The notes under the pieces: generated by a model
Told to the model about the DNA's origin: nothing
Databases searched by the model: none
What the model saw: only the letters and a program-made list of their open reading frames with translations
Assembly: GCA_007922305.1 (NCBI GenBank)
Contig: ML677348.1
Coordinates: 22,732,124 to 22,796,123, forward strand
DNA: 64,000 nt
Source: Dermatemys mawii
Taxonomy: Eukaryota > Chordata > Testudines > Dermatemydidae
Reading direction: 5' to 3'
Part shown: positions 45,003 to 57,185 of the stretch, in pieces
Numbering within the stretch: position 1 is the stretch's first letter
Layout of the letters: each line of letters begins with the position of its first letter
Translations under genes and position numbers: made by a program

Positions 45003-45112
45003 CGAGACTGTGGACTGGATTCTAATATCATGTTAGGGCAAATTATTAGTGACTCCATAGAAGTAAATTGAGTTACGTAAGTTTTGCACTGATGAGATAA
45101 GGATCAGACTCT
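45003..45112. repeat. Palindromic dispersed repeat
   Basis: GGACTGGATTCTAATATCAT on the left and GATGAGATAAGGATCAGACT on the right mirror each other around GACTCCATAGAAGTAAATTG. This is an eroded copy of the same type as 33478-33546. Confidence 0.5.
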
Positions 45113-45419
45113 CTTATCTTTTGTTTGATCCATACATATTAAGTTCTGATTACTTACGGTTCTTAGAGTTCCCTTGATACTTTTCACAACAGAAGTAATA
45201 TTATCTCCAGTGCTGTGGCCAGATGCCCATTTGGGTACTTGCTGGCACATTTTGGATACCTACATTCCCTGTGCTGTTTCAGTTGGGTACTGTATCCTCC
45301 TTGCTCTCCTTAAATGTTGTTCATTTTTGCTTCCTACTGTTAAACAGCGGTCACATTTGTTTCAGAGGTTGCTATGTTTCAGTGGTGTGTGAAATGAACC
45401 AGATCCAGTGTTTAGGGCA

Positions 45420-45597
45420 TTAACCTGGGACCTGTTCTGCCACAGACTCCTGTGTGACGTTGGACAAATCCATCTGTCATGGTTTCCCACTTGTATGGCC
45501 TTACCTCACCAAGATATTGTAAGCATAAATGCATTAAAGACTGCGGGGTGCTCAGGTACCATGATACTTGGGAGGCCATATATGTACCACAGATAGG
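45420..45597 (+). mobile_element. MIR-type SINE
   Basis: CTGTTCTGCCACAGACTCCT, GTGTGACGTTGGACAAATCC, then ATATTGTAAGCATAAATGCA, TTAAAGACTGCGGGGTGCTC and GGAGGCCATATATGTACC follow the MIR order from core to 3' end. The middle (CTCAGTTTCCCCATCTGT part) is eroded. Confidence 0.7.
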
Positions 45598-47455
45598 TTA
45601 GGAAATGATTCCTTTGTATGGGAGTTAGTCTTTGTATAGTGAAAACTTTTTTATTGAACAAAAGGCAAATTACAAGTTATTAGCGCACAGCTCTGAAATT
45701 GAGACTCTAATTCTTTGTATCAGAATTAGTTACAAAAAGCTTCCATTGTGCATGTACAAGGGTGGGAGGGGAGTAAAAAATTTTGGGACTATTTGTGATA
45801 GAAGGCCCTGTAAAAATAAAAAAACATTTTTGAGGTACAGATTTAATTATTTTCATATGTGAACTAGTATCTATACAACAGTTACTGTAAGCAGGATCAT
45901 GATAATCAGTTGTATGCTTTGAATTACCAATTTTGATCACACAGTTTTATTTTCAAATGTTAATTTGTCCATAGTGAATAGTGCTTCTCCTCAGGAGAAC
46001 TTTCTGATAGATATGCCGAGCGAAATCAGTGGAGCAGCTTCCTTTTAATGTTTCTTGACATTAACAGCTCCATTTCTCAATTAGCATAGGAAATAAAGTT
46101 GATTATGCATGTCCATGGGGTGACTGTACATTTGATCAGTAGCTGTAATGTAAACTGGAAAGGTCACTCTAAAGTTATAGTTTAATTGTTCCTAGAAGGA
46201 CCACACTGACTCACTGTAGCTTTTTCCTATGGCTAATAAACACTGTTTAAAAGAGTAATTTCTACATATTTATAAAGGGTTACACTTTGACAACATGACT
46301 GTGGTTTTTCAGATATTTTCTAAAAATATCACTATGCATATTCTCTTTCCTAGAGTTTGTTTATTTTTAAACTCATTAATATGTTCTTTTACTTTGCTTG
46401 CAGTCAACACTACAAATGTGTGCCAGCCTATAAAAGCAACTTGTAGTCTTCCTACTTCATATATTATTTGTAAATTTAGTAGCAACAAAATTTTTATATT
46501 CTACACTACAGATGGTGATATTTGAAGTAAATAGACTTTGGATAATGATGGCCCTATAAAAGTGACAATAATAAAGACTTGTTGGAACTAATAAAAACTG
46601 ATGAAAGAATCCAAAGCAAAAGCATCTCAGCGTTTGTCTTTATTTTTACTGTCACCAGTTATGCTGGACTCATTTCCCCCAAGAAAGAGATCTGATTATT
46701 TGTGCTAATTAGAAGTACATCACTGGTCTGAATCACTTTTGTAATTAGTAGAAAGTTTGATTGGCTGAGAGTTCCTGTGTGATTTGTACTGTTAAGTTAC
46801 CACACACACACACATCTGTGGATTTACTGGAAAAATAACAACAACAAAAAGAGCAGCCAATTCTCTTTCACAGACAATATGCCAGAAAGTGTTCCACTTT
46901 CTTAAATTGCTATTCCTTCTGCTCTTGACTGAGATGTCCATACGGAAAATTCAGGACAGCACTAGTTTGTCATAAAGAAAGTGGACATGGAAAGCCTGAA
47001 AATAAACCTGTTTGCTTTTGTCAGCTGTTGTTCCTGGTAATTCACTTTACAGAAGTGTTGGAGCAAAGAGCATTCCTCTAGATTTGCTGCCTTGGTTTCT
47101 GAGACAAATAGAAGATAAAAACGCTGGAGAGTGAGAGAGAAGAATTTGAAGGAAGGCTAGCAAGAAGTAGACTTGAGACATGGAAGAAAAAGTGAGTCAT
47201 CTCTAGGCTGTTTTAGTGTACCATAACTTGTTGATTCCAGATTGGAAGTTTGGTACATAGGCCACCCCCCTACCCTCACTGTGATTGAAACGAACCAACA
47301 AATATCTGAAACTGTAGATGAATACTTACCACTTTTATTCTGTCAAGCCATGAACAATCAGCCTTTGAATTTCTTGCAATCTTAACTACATAAATATTTT
47401 TGTCATTTACTTGTAGATGTGCTCTGGAAGGCTGAAGCCTGTGTCTGTCTGTTTC
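45598..47455. other. No gene; short (CA)n at 46801-46814
   Basis: The stretch is AT-rich without recognised repeats. The short frames have no motif. Confidence 0.45.
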
Positions 47456-47463
47456 AGCTGTGC

Positions 47464-48081
47464 TAGGGTTGCCAACTTTCTAATTGCACAAACCAAACAC
47501 CCTAGCCCCACCCCTTCCCTGAGACCCTGCCCCCTTACCTGCCTCTTCCCCGAGTGGTAGTGCGGGGGTGGTGGTGAGGGCTCTGTCCGGGGGTGCAGAC
47601 TCTAGGGTGGAGCCAGGGATGAGGGAGTTGGTGTAGGAGGGGGCTCCGGGTTTGTGGGGGAGCTCAGGGCTGGGGCAACAGGTTGGGTTTTGGGGTTGAG
47701 GCGTGGGCTTACCTCAGGCAGCTCCGGGTCAGCGGCACAGCGCGGCTAAGGCAGGCTGCCTGCCTGCCTGGCACCACGCTGCACCCTGGAAGCAGCCAGC
47801 AGGTCCAGCTCCTAGGCTCGGGGACCAGGAGGCTACACGTGCTGTTCTCAGTTCCTGACCAATGGGAGTGCGGAGCCCTGTCCCTGGCCGCCTAAGAGCC
47901 AGATCTGCTGACTGTTTGCGGGTCACAGTGCAGTGCCTGGATAGACAGGGACTAGTCTGCCTTAGCCCTGCAGGACCGCTGACTGGACTTTTAACAGCGT
48001 GGTTGGCAGTGCTGACTGGAGCCACCAGTATCCCTTTTTGACTGGGTGTTCTGGTCGAAAATTGGACACTTGGTCACCCTA
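47464..48081. mobile_element. hAT-type non-autonomous element, 618 bp
   Basis: The ends TAGGGTTGCCAACTTTCTA and CACTTGGTCACCCTA are the two terminal types, flanked by AGCTGTGC (47456-47463) and AGCTATGC (48082-48089), 7 of 8 matching. The interior is GC-rich, with CAGGCTGCCTGCCTGCCTGG and other local repeats. It is non-coding. The left terminus resembles that of 57361 and the right terminus that of the 122-bp MITE family. Confidence 0.75.
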
Positions 48082-48089
48082 AGCTATGC

Positions 48090-50794
48090 ATGCACATGAA
48101 ATAGGAAAGCAAACTAAGCCATCAGTCTCGGTATTCCCCATAAAGAAGTGCATGTAAAACACAAACATAATTTTCCTCTCTGGAGATAGAGACCTTAGGC
48201 TTTTGTCAAGGGAGACCCTCTCTTCTTTATTTAAAATACAAAATAAAAAGAAAGAAATATGGGAAAGATCCCAAGTAGGGACAAGTATGTATGGGATAAA
48301 ACCCGGAGGTTGAGGATCCCCAAAAGAAATGAAGTTACATTAAGTGCAAAACTTGCAAGCTGTTCAGATAGCTCTAATATAGCTCTCTAAATATTGAGAG
48401 TTAAACTAAAGTTAATCTAGAACAAAATGTGCTGTTCTCCTGGGAAGAAAGAACAATGGCCACAGTTAGGCCCTAGGCCAAATGAAGCAGTTCCCAGTTG
48501 GCCACACATTCCTTACAATGCTGTGTAGAGTATAAATCTACATGGATTTCCCTTAGTTTTGCCTGCTCCTGTTGTGTCTACACATGGCTAAGAAATAAGT
48601 TGAGATGTGTCTGAGTCACGCATTCTCTCTGTCATTTTTGACAGAGCCCCTCTTAACCAATCAATAGCTGGAAAGTGATGTCAGAAACCAAGTTTTACTC
48701 CATTCAAAAATCAGAGGTCTTTTCACTCACGGGATAATTGTCAATCACAAAGGAAAGAGACATTCCATCATTTCTATTGGAATGCTGCACCTGTTTACTT
48801 TTTGCTAATGAAACTTCTTCATTTGATGTTCTCTGGTGTATGTCTTTCTCTCTTGTTCCACTAGAAGCTCTTTCTCATATTTAAGGACTTGAATGTACCA
48901 AGCGCACTGACTCATTTATCTGCTTTTTTTTTTCTTTAGTGAAAACACTAAAAGCAAGGTGCGCAAGTGCCTCTTAGCAGTACACTCACTACCTGTGCAC
49001 ACCTGTTTTGACTTGATTATTTCAGGAATTACTCACAGCAGTTCTAAGTGCAGCACCTGTTTCATTAGCAGTCAGTGCCTACTCAGCCTTTCGTTAGCAC
49101 ATACAAAACTTCCCCTCTTATAGGACTTTTCCACTATGTAACCTAGGAAGGCTAGGAGGAAACAAATTTATTTACCAGAGGAAAATGCCAATAATCAATG
49201 TAATCAAACTTTTCCCAAGAAGGAGGGTGTTACTGGTGGAGGAGGCAGTGAAAATTTCTGTTCAGGTGGACCCATTTGAAAATCCAGCTCTTTGGCACAA
49301 AATAATGGATAAAATATTTTTCATGGAGGTTAACAATAGGGATCCTGGGAAATCAGGATGATGCTGCAGGATTCGCAGAGACAGTTGAGGGGGAAAGTGT
49401 CTGGACTCAAGAGATCATTGAGTTAAACAGGCAGAGTGTTATTCTAGGTTCCAAGCTTGACAACCCAGAGAGATGCATTGCTACAGCCCTTAATCAGAAA
49501 GCTGTAGACTGCCAGTTTTTGACATCAGCATTTCTCTACTACATTCGGATAATAAAGGCTCTATTTTAAGATCCATATGCATTTCTTTGAAGTCAATTTA
49601 AAGGGAAATGTTGAGAAACTGTCAGTGAAAGCAGAGATGGGTATAAACAAAATATCAGCTTTGAGGGAAAGGAAGGATTTCAAAATCTGGATCCAGATTT
49701 TCTGGCTTAGGATCAGTTTCTAGTAGAAAATATTCCAAATATGCCTGTTTGTTTACAGTCTCTAGGGGTAAAGGTCATGGGGAAAACGGGCTATTTATTT
49801 ATTTAGTTTTCTTCTTCTTTTCTTAAAAGAATCCTCAGATATGTCCTCCTAGGAACCAAAAGAGTGGGGGAAAAAAAACAATATAGAGTTGATGCCTTAC
49901 ACTAATTGGTTGAAGGCAGCCCTTCAGTTCTGAATTCACCTTCTCAGAGGAGCTTGGAAGGGGCTTCTACACACGAAGGCTTATAGCCCTACAGGTGTAG
50001 CTGAAGAACTCTGAAGTCAGTGAATTTTCTCAGCTGAGAGACTGTGAAGGAGCAGATAGTCCCAGGATCTGGCAAAAACTTGCAAATATACAGTAGAAAG
50101 AATCACAATTAGAATGTATGGGGAAGGTGTAAAGTAGTCTCTCAATATAAGGTAGTGAGGAGACAGACTCCAACAATTAAAAGGGGTCATTTAGAGATTT
50201 ACTGAGCTGCATCTATAGGGTTACGGGTATAGTAAAAGGAAAATATCCTTAAAAAAAAGTACAAGCTTATGACACGTGATATTTAAAATCTGAGTGACTG
50301 GATTAAGACACTTGTCCACCTTATTACTTTCCAGTTTCCTGACCATCGGCATTAGTTTTGTGGACATAGGAGTAAATGATGGAGACCCGGTTACTCTGGT
50401 ATGCTAAGTTTGTATTTAGAGCCCATGGTACTAGGATTTAGGGACACAGGACCACTGAGCTGCTGCAGAACTTGTGGTGAAATCAGAGGTACTCTGACAG
50501 TTGCGTTTATTCTGTTTACTCTAGTTCTTGTCCTGAGAGTAAAATTACTGAGTGGTTGTGTCAATAAATTTGATCCCTTGGACAGACTTGTGTTTTATGG
50601 CTTCTGTTTTGTTATCTGATCTGGCATCCCCATGGCCTGGTGTTGTAACTAAACAAAATCCATATTCATGCTGCTGAGTTAACATTGTGATAAGAACCTA
50701 CCTGCAAAACTGAGTGCCATTTATCATTTCTTTATTTCCTTTGCTTCAGTTAATGTTCCTCAATGTGGTTTAGCAGGTCTTGCACTCCTCCTAT
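48090..50794. other. No gene and no recognised repeat over 2.7 kb
   Basis: The 72-codon frame at 50401-50619 has hydrophobic residues but no motif. An AATAAA lies at about 50563. The stretch appears to be unique sequence. Confidence 0.45.
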
Positions 50795-50797
50795 TTA

Positions 50798-51091
50798 GGC
50801 TATGTCTACACTAGCACTTTTCTTGGTAAAACTTTTGTTGATCTAGGGTGTGAAAAAACAGCCCCCTGACTGACAAATGTTTCACAAATAAAAGCACCAG
50901 TGCGGACAGCGCTATGTCGAGGGGAGACACTTCTAACGACATAGCTTTCCCACTGGAACAACTAAACCACCCACAATGAGCTGAGGTAGCTTTCTCCCGC
51001 TGGCATAGATCAGCTGCACAGGAGACCTGACAGCGGCACAGCTTCAGCAGTACAGCTGTGCCGCTGTAAGGCCTGTAGTGTAGATGTAGCC
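50798..51091. mobile_element. PIF/Harbinger-type MITE, 294 bp
   Basis: The ends GGCTATGTCTACACTA and TAGTGTAGATGTAGCC are 16-bp inverted repeats with two mismatches. TTA flanks both sides (50795-50797, 51092-51094), the target duplication of PIF/Harbinger. The terminal repeat matches the end of the large Harbinger element at 4035-4050, so that family could have supplied the transposase. Non-coding. Confidence 0.85.
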
Positions 51092-51137
51092 TTAGACTTC
51101 ATGCATTAATTTCCACTGGATATCCAGTAGTGATTAG

Positions 51138-51398
51138 AATCAGAGGAGTAGCCATGTTAGTCTGGATCTGCAAAAGCGACAAAGAGTACTGTGGCACCTT
51201 AAAGACTAACAAACGTATTGGAGCAAAAGCTTTCGTGGGCTAATACCCACTTCGTCGGATGCATGCAGTGGAAGCGGAAGGATACTGCCTCTGGATACTT
51301 CCACTGCATGCATCCGATGAAGTGGGTATTAGCCCACGAAAGCTTATGCTCCAATACATTTGTTAGTCTTTAAAGTGCCACAGGATTCTTTGTCGCTT
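51138..51398. mobile_element. Penelope-like element inserted as a short inverted pair
   Basis: Two 3' segments face each other: minus 51138-51268 and plus about 51290-51398. Arms share GACAAAGAGTACTGTGGCAC and its complement, with several differences. The left arm keeps the full 3' end (AATCAGAGGAGTAGCCATGT), while the right arm stops at TTTGTCGCTT. A perfect 13-bp duplication CAGTAGTGATTAG flanks the pair (51125-51137, 51399-51411). Confidence 0.85.
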
Positions 51399-51599
51399 CA
51401 GTAGTGATTAGTTACTGGCTATGATATGTACAACACAGCATGCACAGGTATCTCAGACTACAGAATAATGTACCAGCCAGTTCTATGCTACCACCTGAAT
51501 CACAATTTTAGAGTGACATATACCCATTCTAAAACTGACATAGGTAAGAATTATGTGGGGATTTAGAAAGAGAGTTGGTTGTAAGTCAAAACTTCAGAG

Positions 51600-51721
51600 T
51601 AGGGTGACCAGATGTCCTGATTTTATAAGGGCAGGGCCTGATTTTTGGATCTTTTCCTTAATATAGGCTCCTATTACCTCCCCACCCCCTGATTTTTCAC
51701 ATTTGCTATCTGGTCACCCTA
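51600..51721 (+). mobile_element. hAT-type MITE of the AGGGTGACCAGAT family, copy 3
   Basis: The ends TAGGGTGACCAGATGTCC and TATCTGGTCACCCTA are inverted repeats, with a perfect 8-bp duplication CTTCAGAG (51592-51599, 51722-51729). At 122 bp it is the cleanest copy and serves as reference orientation for the others. Confidence 0.9.
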
Positions 51722-51729
51722 CTTCAGAG

Positions 51730-52629
51730 TGAGACCCTGTTTAGGGAGCATGATAACTAAAGTTTTGTGTCCTCACCTGAAGTCAGACAGTCAGGCTATT
51801 AAAGTAGAGCTGGCAGAGAGATACAGTGTTATCAATTAGCCACCTGCGTGAGCTTTCTCTGACTCAAAGAACGAATGGAGGGCTGATTGCTGCTTCATGT
51901 ATGTGCTGCATGACATAATCTTGGGTGCTTGTCTGCCATATTCAGGACCTGACACTTGGCATTGCACACCAATCTCAATCATTCTCATTTCACTATGAAT
52001 GTCTAAGGAGCAAGTTGTGTGTGCATCTGGTAGCTCCCAAGGCAGCTGGAAATTGTGGCATGCTATTGAAGGTATCTATTGGTTGGTGTCATTGCTATCC
52101 TTATATGAGAAATCAAGCATATTAAATGGTTTTCTTCAGAATATCCCTAGTAACACTAAACCAATATGGGTAATGCCTATGGAATCTCTTACAATGGTTT
52201 AACTTTCCAAGAGCTCAATTCTGCCACCTTGGCTCAAGAAGTTGCTTTAAGTTGTGAGCAGCCCCATTTATTTCTGGTGCGCAGTCCCAAATGCTAGGCT
52301 TTGGATTTTGGTTGTAGTACATGAGGAGGACGGTGCAGTCAAGCTGTTTGGAATGATTCAAACGCATGAGTATGAACCTTAGAGCAGACTGTTAAGAAAC
52401 AGGGCACTCACCCTAAATTGGTGAGTTCTATACATAGATTTCACCAACTAAATATCAATTATGAACTCCTCAGGGACTACAGCAGCCTTAACATAGAGTC
52501 ACAGACAGTCCTCTTGAGCACTCCAATCTATCTTGCCACCCAGGTAAAACTGCCTTTGTAATAGATGGTCCCTTACACCAAAAATCAGAATACAGTTCAA
52601 ATTATTCCCAATCCTAAAGGACCAGTCAC
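51730..52629. other. No gene seen
   Basis: Two overlapping short frames near 51925-52202 have no motif. No repeat was recognised. Confidence 0.4.
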
Positions 52630-55440
52630 TTACATAAGAACATAAGAAAGGCCGTACTGGGTCAGATCAAAGGTCTATCTAGCCCAGTATCCTGTCTACC
52701 GACAGTGGCCAATGCCAGGTGCCCCGGAGTGAGTGAACCTAACAGGTAAAGATCAAGTGATCTCTCTCCTGCCATCCATCACCCCACTCTGACAAACAGA
52801 GGCTAGGGACACCATTCCTTACCCAGGCTGGCTAATAGCCATTAATGGACTTAGCCTCCATGAATTTATCCAGTTCTCTTTTAAACCCTGTTATAGTCCT
52901 AGCCTTCACAGCCTCCTCAGGCAAGGAGTTCCACAGGTTGACTGTGCGCTGTGTGAAGAAGAACTTCCTTTTATTTGTTTTAAACCTGCTGCCCACTAAT
53001 TTAAATGGGTGGCCCCTAGTTCTTCTATTATGGGAACAAGTAAATAACTTTTCCTTATTCACTTTCTCCACACCACTCATAATTTTATATACCTCTATCA
53101 TATCCCCCCTTAGTTTCCTCTTTTCCAAGCTAAAAAGTCCTAGTCTCTTTAATCTCTCCCCATATGGGACCCTTTCCAATCCCCTAATCATTTTAATTGC
53201 CCTTCTCTGAACCTTTTCTAATGCCAGTATATCCTTTCTGAGATGAGGAGACCACATCTGTAAACAGTATTCAAGATGTGGGTGCACCATGGGTTAGTAT
53301 AAGGGCAATAAGATATTCTCCGTTTTATTCTCTATCCCTTTTTTAATGATTCCTAACATCCTGTTAGCTTTTTTGACTGCCACTGCACACTGCATGGACA
53401 TCTTCAGAGAACTATCCACGATGACTCCAAGATCTTTTTCCTGATTAGTTGTAGATAAATTAGCCCCCATCATATTGTACGTATAGTTGGGGTTATTTTT
53501 TCCAAAGTGCATTACTTTACATTTATCCACATTAAATTTCATTTGCCATTTTGTTGCCTAATCACTTAGTTTCGTGAGACCTTTTTGAAGTTCTTCACAG
53601 TCTGCTTGGGTCTTAACTATTTTGAGCAGTTTAGTGTCACCTGCAAACTTTGCCACCTCACTGTTTACCCCTTCCTCCAAATCATTGATGAATAAGTTGA
53701 ATAGGATTGGTCCTAGGACTGACCCTTGGGGAACACCACTAGTTACCCCTCTCCATTCTGAAAATTTACCATTTATTTCTACCCTTTGTTCCCTGTCTTT
53801 TAACCAGTTCTCAATCCATGAAAGGATCTTCCCTCTTATCCCATGGCAACTTAATTTACCTAAGAGCCTTTGGTGAGGGACCTTGTCAAGGGCTTTCTGG
53901 AAATCTAAGTACACTACGTCCACTGGATCCCCCTTGTCCACATGTTTGTTGACCCCTTCAAAGAACTCTAATAGATTAGTAAGACATGATTTCCCTTTAC
54001 AGAAACCATGCTGATTTTTGCCCAACAATTTATGTTCTTCTATGTGCCTGACAATTTTATTCTTAACTATTGTTTCAACTGATTTGCCCGGTACGGACGT
54101 TAGACTTACTGGTCTGTAATTGCCGGGATCACCTCTAGAGCCCTTTTTAAATATTGGCGTTACATTAGCTATCTTCCAGTCATTGGGTACAGAAGCTGAT
54201 TTAAAGGACAGGTTACAAACCCTAGTTAATAGTTCCGCAATTTCACATTTGAGTTATTTCAGAACTCTTGGGTGAATGCCATCTGGTCCCAGTGACTTGT
54301 TACAGTTAAGTTTATCAATTAGTTCCGAAACCTCCTCTAGTGACACTTCAATCTGTGACAATTCCTCACATTTGTCACCTACAAAAGACGGCTCAGGTTT
54401 GGGAATCTCGCTAACGTCCTCAGCCATGAAGACAGAAACAAAGAATTCATTTAGTTTCTCTGCAATGACTTTATCATCTTTAAGTGCTCCTTTTGTATCT
54501 CTATCATCCAGGGGCCCCACTGGTTGTTTAGCAGGCTTCCTGCTTCTGATGTATTTAAAAAACATTTTATTATTACCTTTTGAGTTTCTGGCTAGCTGTT
54601 CTTCAAATTCCATTTTGGCTTTTCTTATTACATTTTTACACTTAATTTGGCAGTGTTTATGCTCTTCTCTAGTTACCTCAGTAGGATTTGACTGCCTCTT
54701 TTTAAAAGATGCCTTTTTATCTCTCACTGCTACTTTTACATGTTTTTTAAGCCACGGTGGCTCTTTTTTAGTTCTTTGACTTTGTTCTTTAATTTGAGGT
54801 ATACATTTAAGTTGGGCCTCTATTATGGTGTCTTTGAAAAGTGTCCATGCAGCTTGCAGGGATTTCACTTTAGTCACTTTACCTATTAATTTTTGTTTAA
54901 CTAACCCCCTCATTTTTTCATAGTTCCCCTTCCTGAAATTAAATGCCACAGTGCTGGGCTGCTGCGGTTTTGTTCCCAGCATGGGACTGTTAAATGTTGT
55001 TATATTATGATCACTATTCCCAAGCGGTCCTGTTATAGTTACCTCTTGGACCAGCTCTTGCGGTCCACTCAGGACTAAATCAAGAGTTGCGTCTCGCCTT
55101 GTGGGTTCTTGTACCAGCTGCTCCAAGAAGCAGTCATTTAAAGTATCGAGGAATTTGGTCTCTGCATTTCGTCCTGAGGTGACGTACCCAGTCAATATGA
55201 GGATAATTGAAATTCCCCATTATTATTGAGTTATTTATTTTGACAGCCTCTCTATTCTCCCTTAGCATTTCATCATCACTATCACTGTCCTGATCAGGTG
55301 GTCGATAATAGATCTCTATTGTTATATTCTTATTAGAGCATGGAATTACTATCCATAGAGATTCTATGGAGCATCTGGATTCATTTAAGATTTTTAATTC
55401 ATTTGATTCTACTTTTTCTTTCACATATAGTGCCACTCAC
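52630..55440 (-). mobile_element. CR1 LINE, 5'-truncated, minus strand
   Basis: The 3' end at 52630-52650 reads, on minus, TTCTTATGTTCTTATGT, the short tandem octamer end typical of CR1. A 3' UTR follows (52650-52831), and then ORF2 up to about 55436 in the endonuclease domain, where the copy is truncated. Sequence decay is moderate and frames are long, so it is much younger than the copies at 19150 and 20230. Confidence 0.9.
52832..55436 (-). pseudogene. CR1 ORF2 (endonuclease and reverse transcriptase), inactivated
   Basis: On minus the frames are 55436-55134 (endonuclease end, EIYYRPPDQD), 55195-54254 (GNSDHNITTF, the conserved SDH, then the linker to NCNKSLGPDGIHPRVLK, start of the reverse transcriptase), 54028-53558 (VVYLDFQKALDKVPHQRLL, GVPQGSVLGPILFNLFINDL), 53542-53294 and 53290-52832 (ending [22 protein letters not shown] region). 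The usual GDFN of the endonuclease is GNFN here (about 55212-55214). The active-site FADD is FAGD (GGT at 53639-53641), so the second catalytic Asp pair is broken. At least four frameshifts or stops separate the segments. No product can be active. Confidence 0.9.
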
Positions 55441-56270
55441 TAGTTACCCCAGTGTTGTATCAAGCAGGCAAGGTACTAACAAACTTTAACAGACTTTATT
55501 TAACAACAGTGAAACCTCTTACAAAGCTGCTGCTGCACCCCTCTGCAGCTCTAACTCAGCCTTGGCTCAACTCCTCCCCTCTCCTTCCTGTTTCCTGTCC
55601 TACAGACTCCCAGTTCTAATAATTACAAGCAGCATCTAAAACATCACACCCAGATCAATTGCACTTTAGATCTTGCACCAGTGGTGACACTTGTGTCAAT
55701 TCTATAATAAACTAACCATTTATTAACTAAGAAAAATAAATGTTATTTATGTGGTTAAAGCAGATAAACACAAACACACTCACACAGGATTTTCAGTCTC
55801 ATGTTCCAAAAAGTAACAGAGGGCTGCTCAAATATGCAATGTCTGTATGTCCTCTAGGGTTAACCGAGGCTAAGCAGCTAGGAATCCCTTTCTTATGCTT
55901 AGAAATATTGCCCTCCAAAATCTAAGCAGAGTAGAGATACAGTTTCTTCTTCTCAGGGATTTTTATTCCCTTCCCCCAAGGTTCAAGCTGGGACGAGTCC
56001 CCATGCACATCTGCTCTTCATGGGCATGGGGTGCAATCAATGAAATATTTTGTCCTCTGATGTTCCACAATGGTTTGTCTGGTGTCTATGAGCCTTTTTT
56101 TCTCAGGCAGGAGCTAACACCTCCTGTGCTAAACTAGAATTTCATGCTTGGTGATCCTGCTCTCCTGGCTGGTGGCTTTACAGTGACAGAGCAAGCCTGT
56201 AAAAATTACCTTATAACATGGGTGTGGCACTGGCAAACCAGGTGCCAGCTCAGGTCAGAACTCCAGGCCA
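55441..56270 (-). mobile_element. LTR-like block, minus strand (tentative)
   Basis: On minus, AATAAA at about 55495-55503 (TTATTTAAC on plus) lies 50-60 bases before a possible end at the CR1 junction. The remainder is C/T-rich non-coding sequence with GTGGCACTGGCAAACC near the far side. The edges are unclear and I could not find a duplication. The CR1 truncation point may coincide with this block's end. Confidence 0.35.
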
Positions 56271-56379
56271 ATTCACATATGTGTTTAGTATAGATCAAAG
56301 TGTTAAATGTATAAATGTATATTCAGATGTTTAAACTTCATGAAAACTAACAGAATGTTACTTGTATTGTTTTTGCTTA

Positions 56380-57185
56380 TCTGTTCCTGGCATAATATAA
56401 GAGCAAACATTTACATGTTAAATACCCCTGTAATTAAATAATATATCGGACACCAAAGCAGCCTTTGGGTATGCTAATGAAGGACTTTATCAGAAAAGGT
56501 GCTAATTCCAAAGCAAATGGCCATATTGGAGGTCAAAAGATTTCTAACTTATTAGCATTAAAGGAAAAGTCACGTGAGTAGACACACTGTCAGAAGCTTT
56601 TGGGTGAAGATACTGTAAATATGGGCTCAAAGAAAGAGTTTTTATTTCTGGATTGTTTGAATGCTAACAGGGAGATCTCCAGAGTTATTCTGGGTAGTCC
56701 AGAGAGACTTCTGGGAAACTGGCAGATTACTATATCTGTGCTACCATTTGGGATTATAGCCTGTGACTCACCTGTACATACGCTTTACCTGCTTTAACCT
56801 CTCAATTACGCTCATTTTCTTTTCTTAGCTAATAAACCTTTAGTTTACTATAGAACCAGTTGATCTGTGGTAAGAAATTGGTCTCTTGGGACTAGGAGAA
56901 ACTTGATGTGGTGTGATTTTAGGTTTAAGTAACCTTCTATCACAAAATTCCATTTCTCTGGTTAGCAAGAAAGGCTGGAAAGTCTAAGGGGGCTCTCTGT
57001 GACTCCATGGTAAGACTGGTATAGTGATCCAGGAGCTCACATTTGTTACTGGCTTGATGAATCTAATAATAAAATATACCACCGGTTTGGGGTGTCTGTC
57101 CTTGTTTTCTGACAGTCTGCCCTGAGAGAGGCACAGTTGTGAGCCACTGCAGACAGCATGAAAATGGGATACCAATACTGTGTTA
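56380..57185 (+). mobile_element. Endogenous retrovirus-type LTR (edges approximate)
   Basis: It contains CTTAGCTAATAAACC (AATAAA at 56831-56836), GTGACTCCATGGTAAGACTG, ATAGTGATCCAGGAGCTCAC, ACCGGTTTGGGGTGTCTG and TGAGCCACTGCAGACAGC in the order I recognise from turtle LTRs. No coding region or second LTR is present. The TG start could not be fixed, so the left edge is an estimate. Confidence 0.55.

Larger units (their letters stand above)
43707..45419. other. No gene; two old repeats
   Basis: It contains the diverged partner of 6109-6230 at about 44636-44750 and a palindromic repeat at 45003-45112. The frames seen are short and unassigned. Confidence 0.45.

Noticed and set aside
50401..50619. 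72-codon hydrophobic frame that might be a small membrane protein
   Set aside because: No promoter, splice or conservation evidence can be read; hydrophobicity fits T-rich composition.
54276..54779. 167-codon plus-strand frame
   Set aside because: Antisense to CR1 ORF2; no domain.
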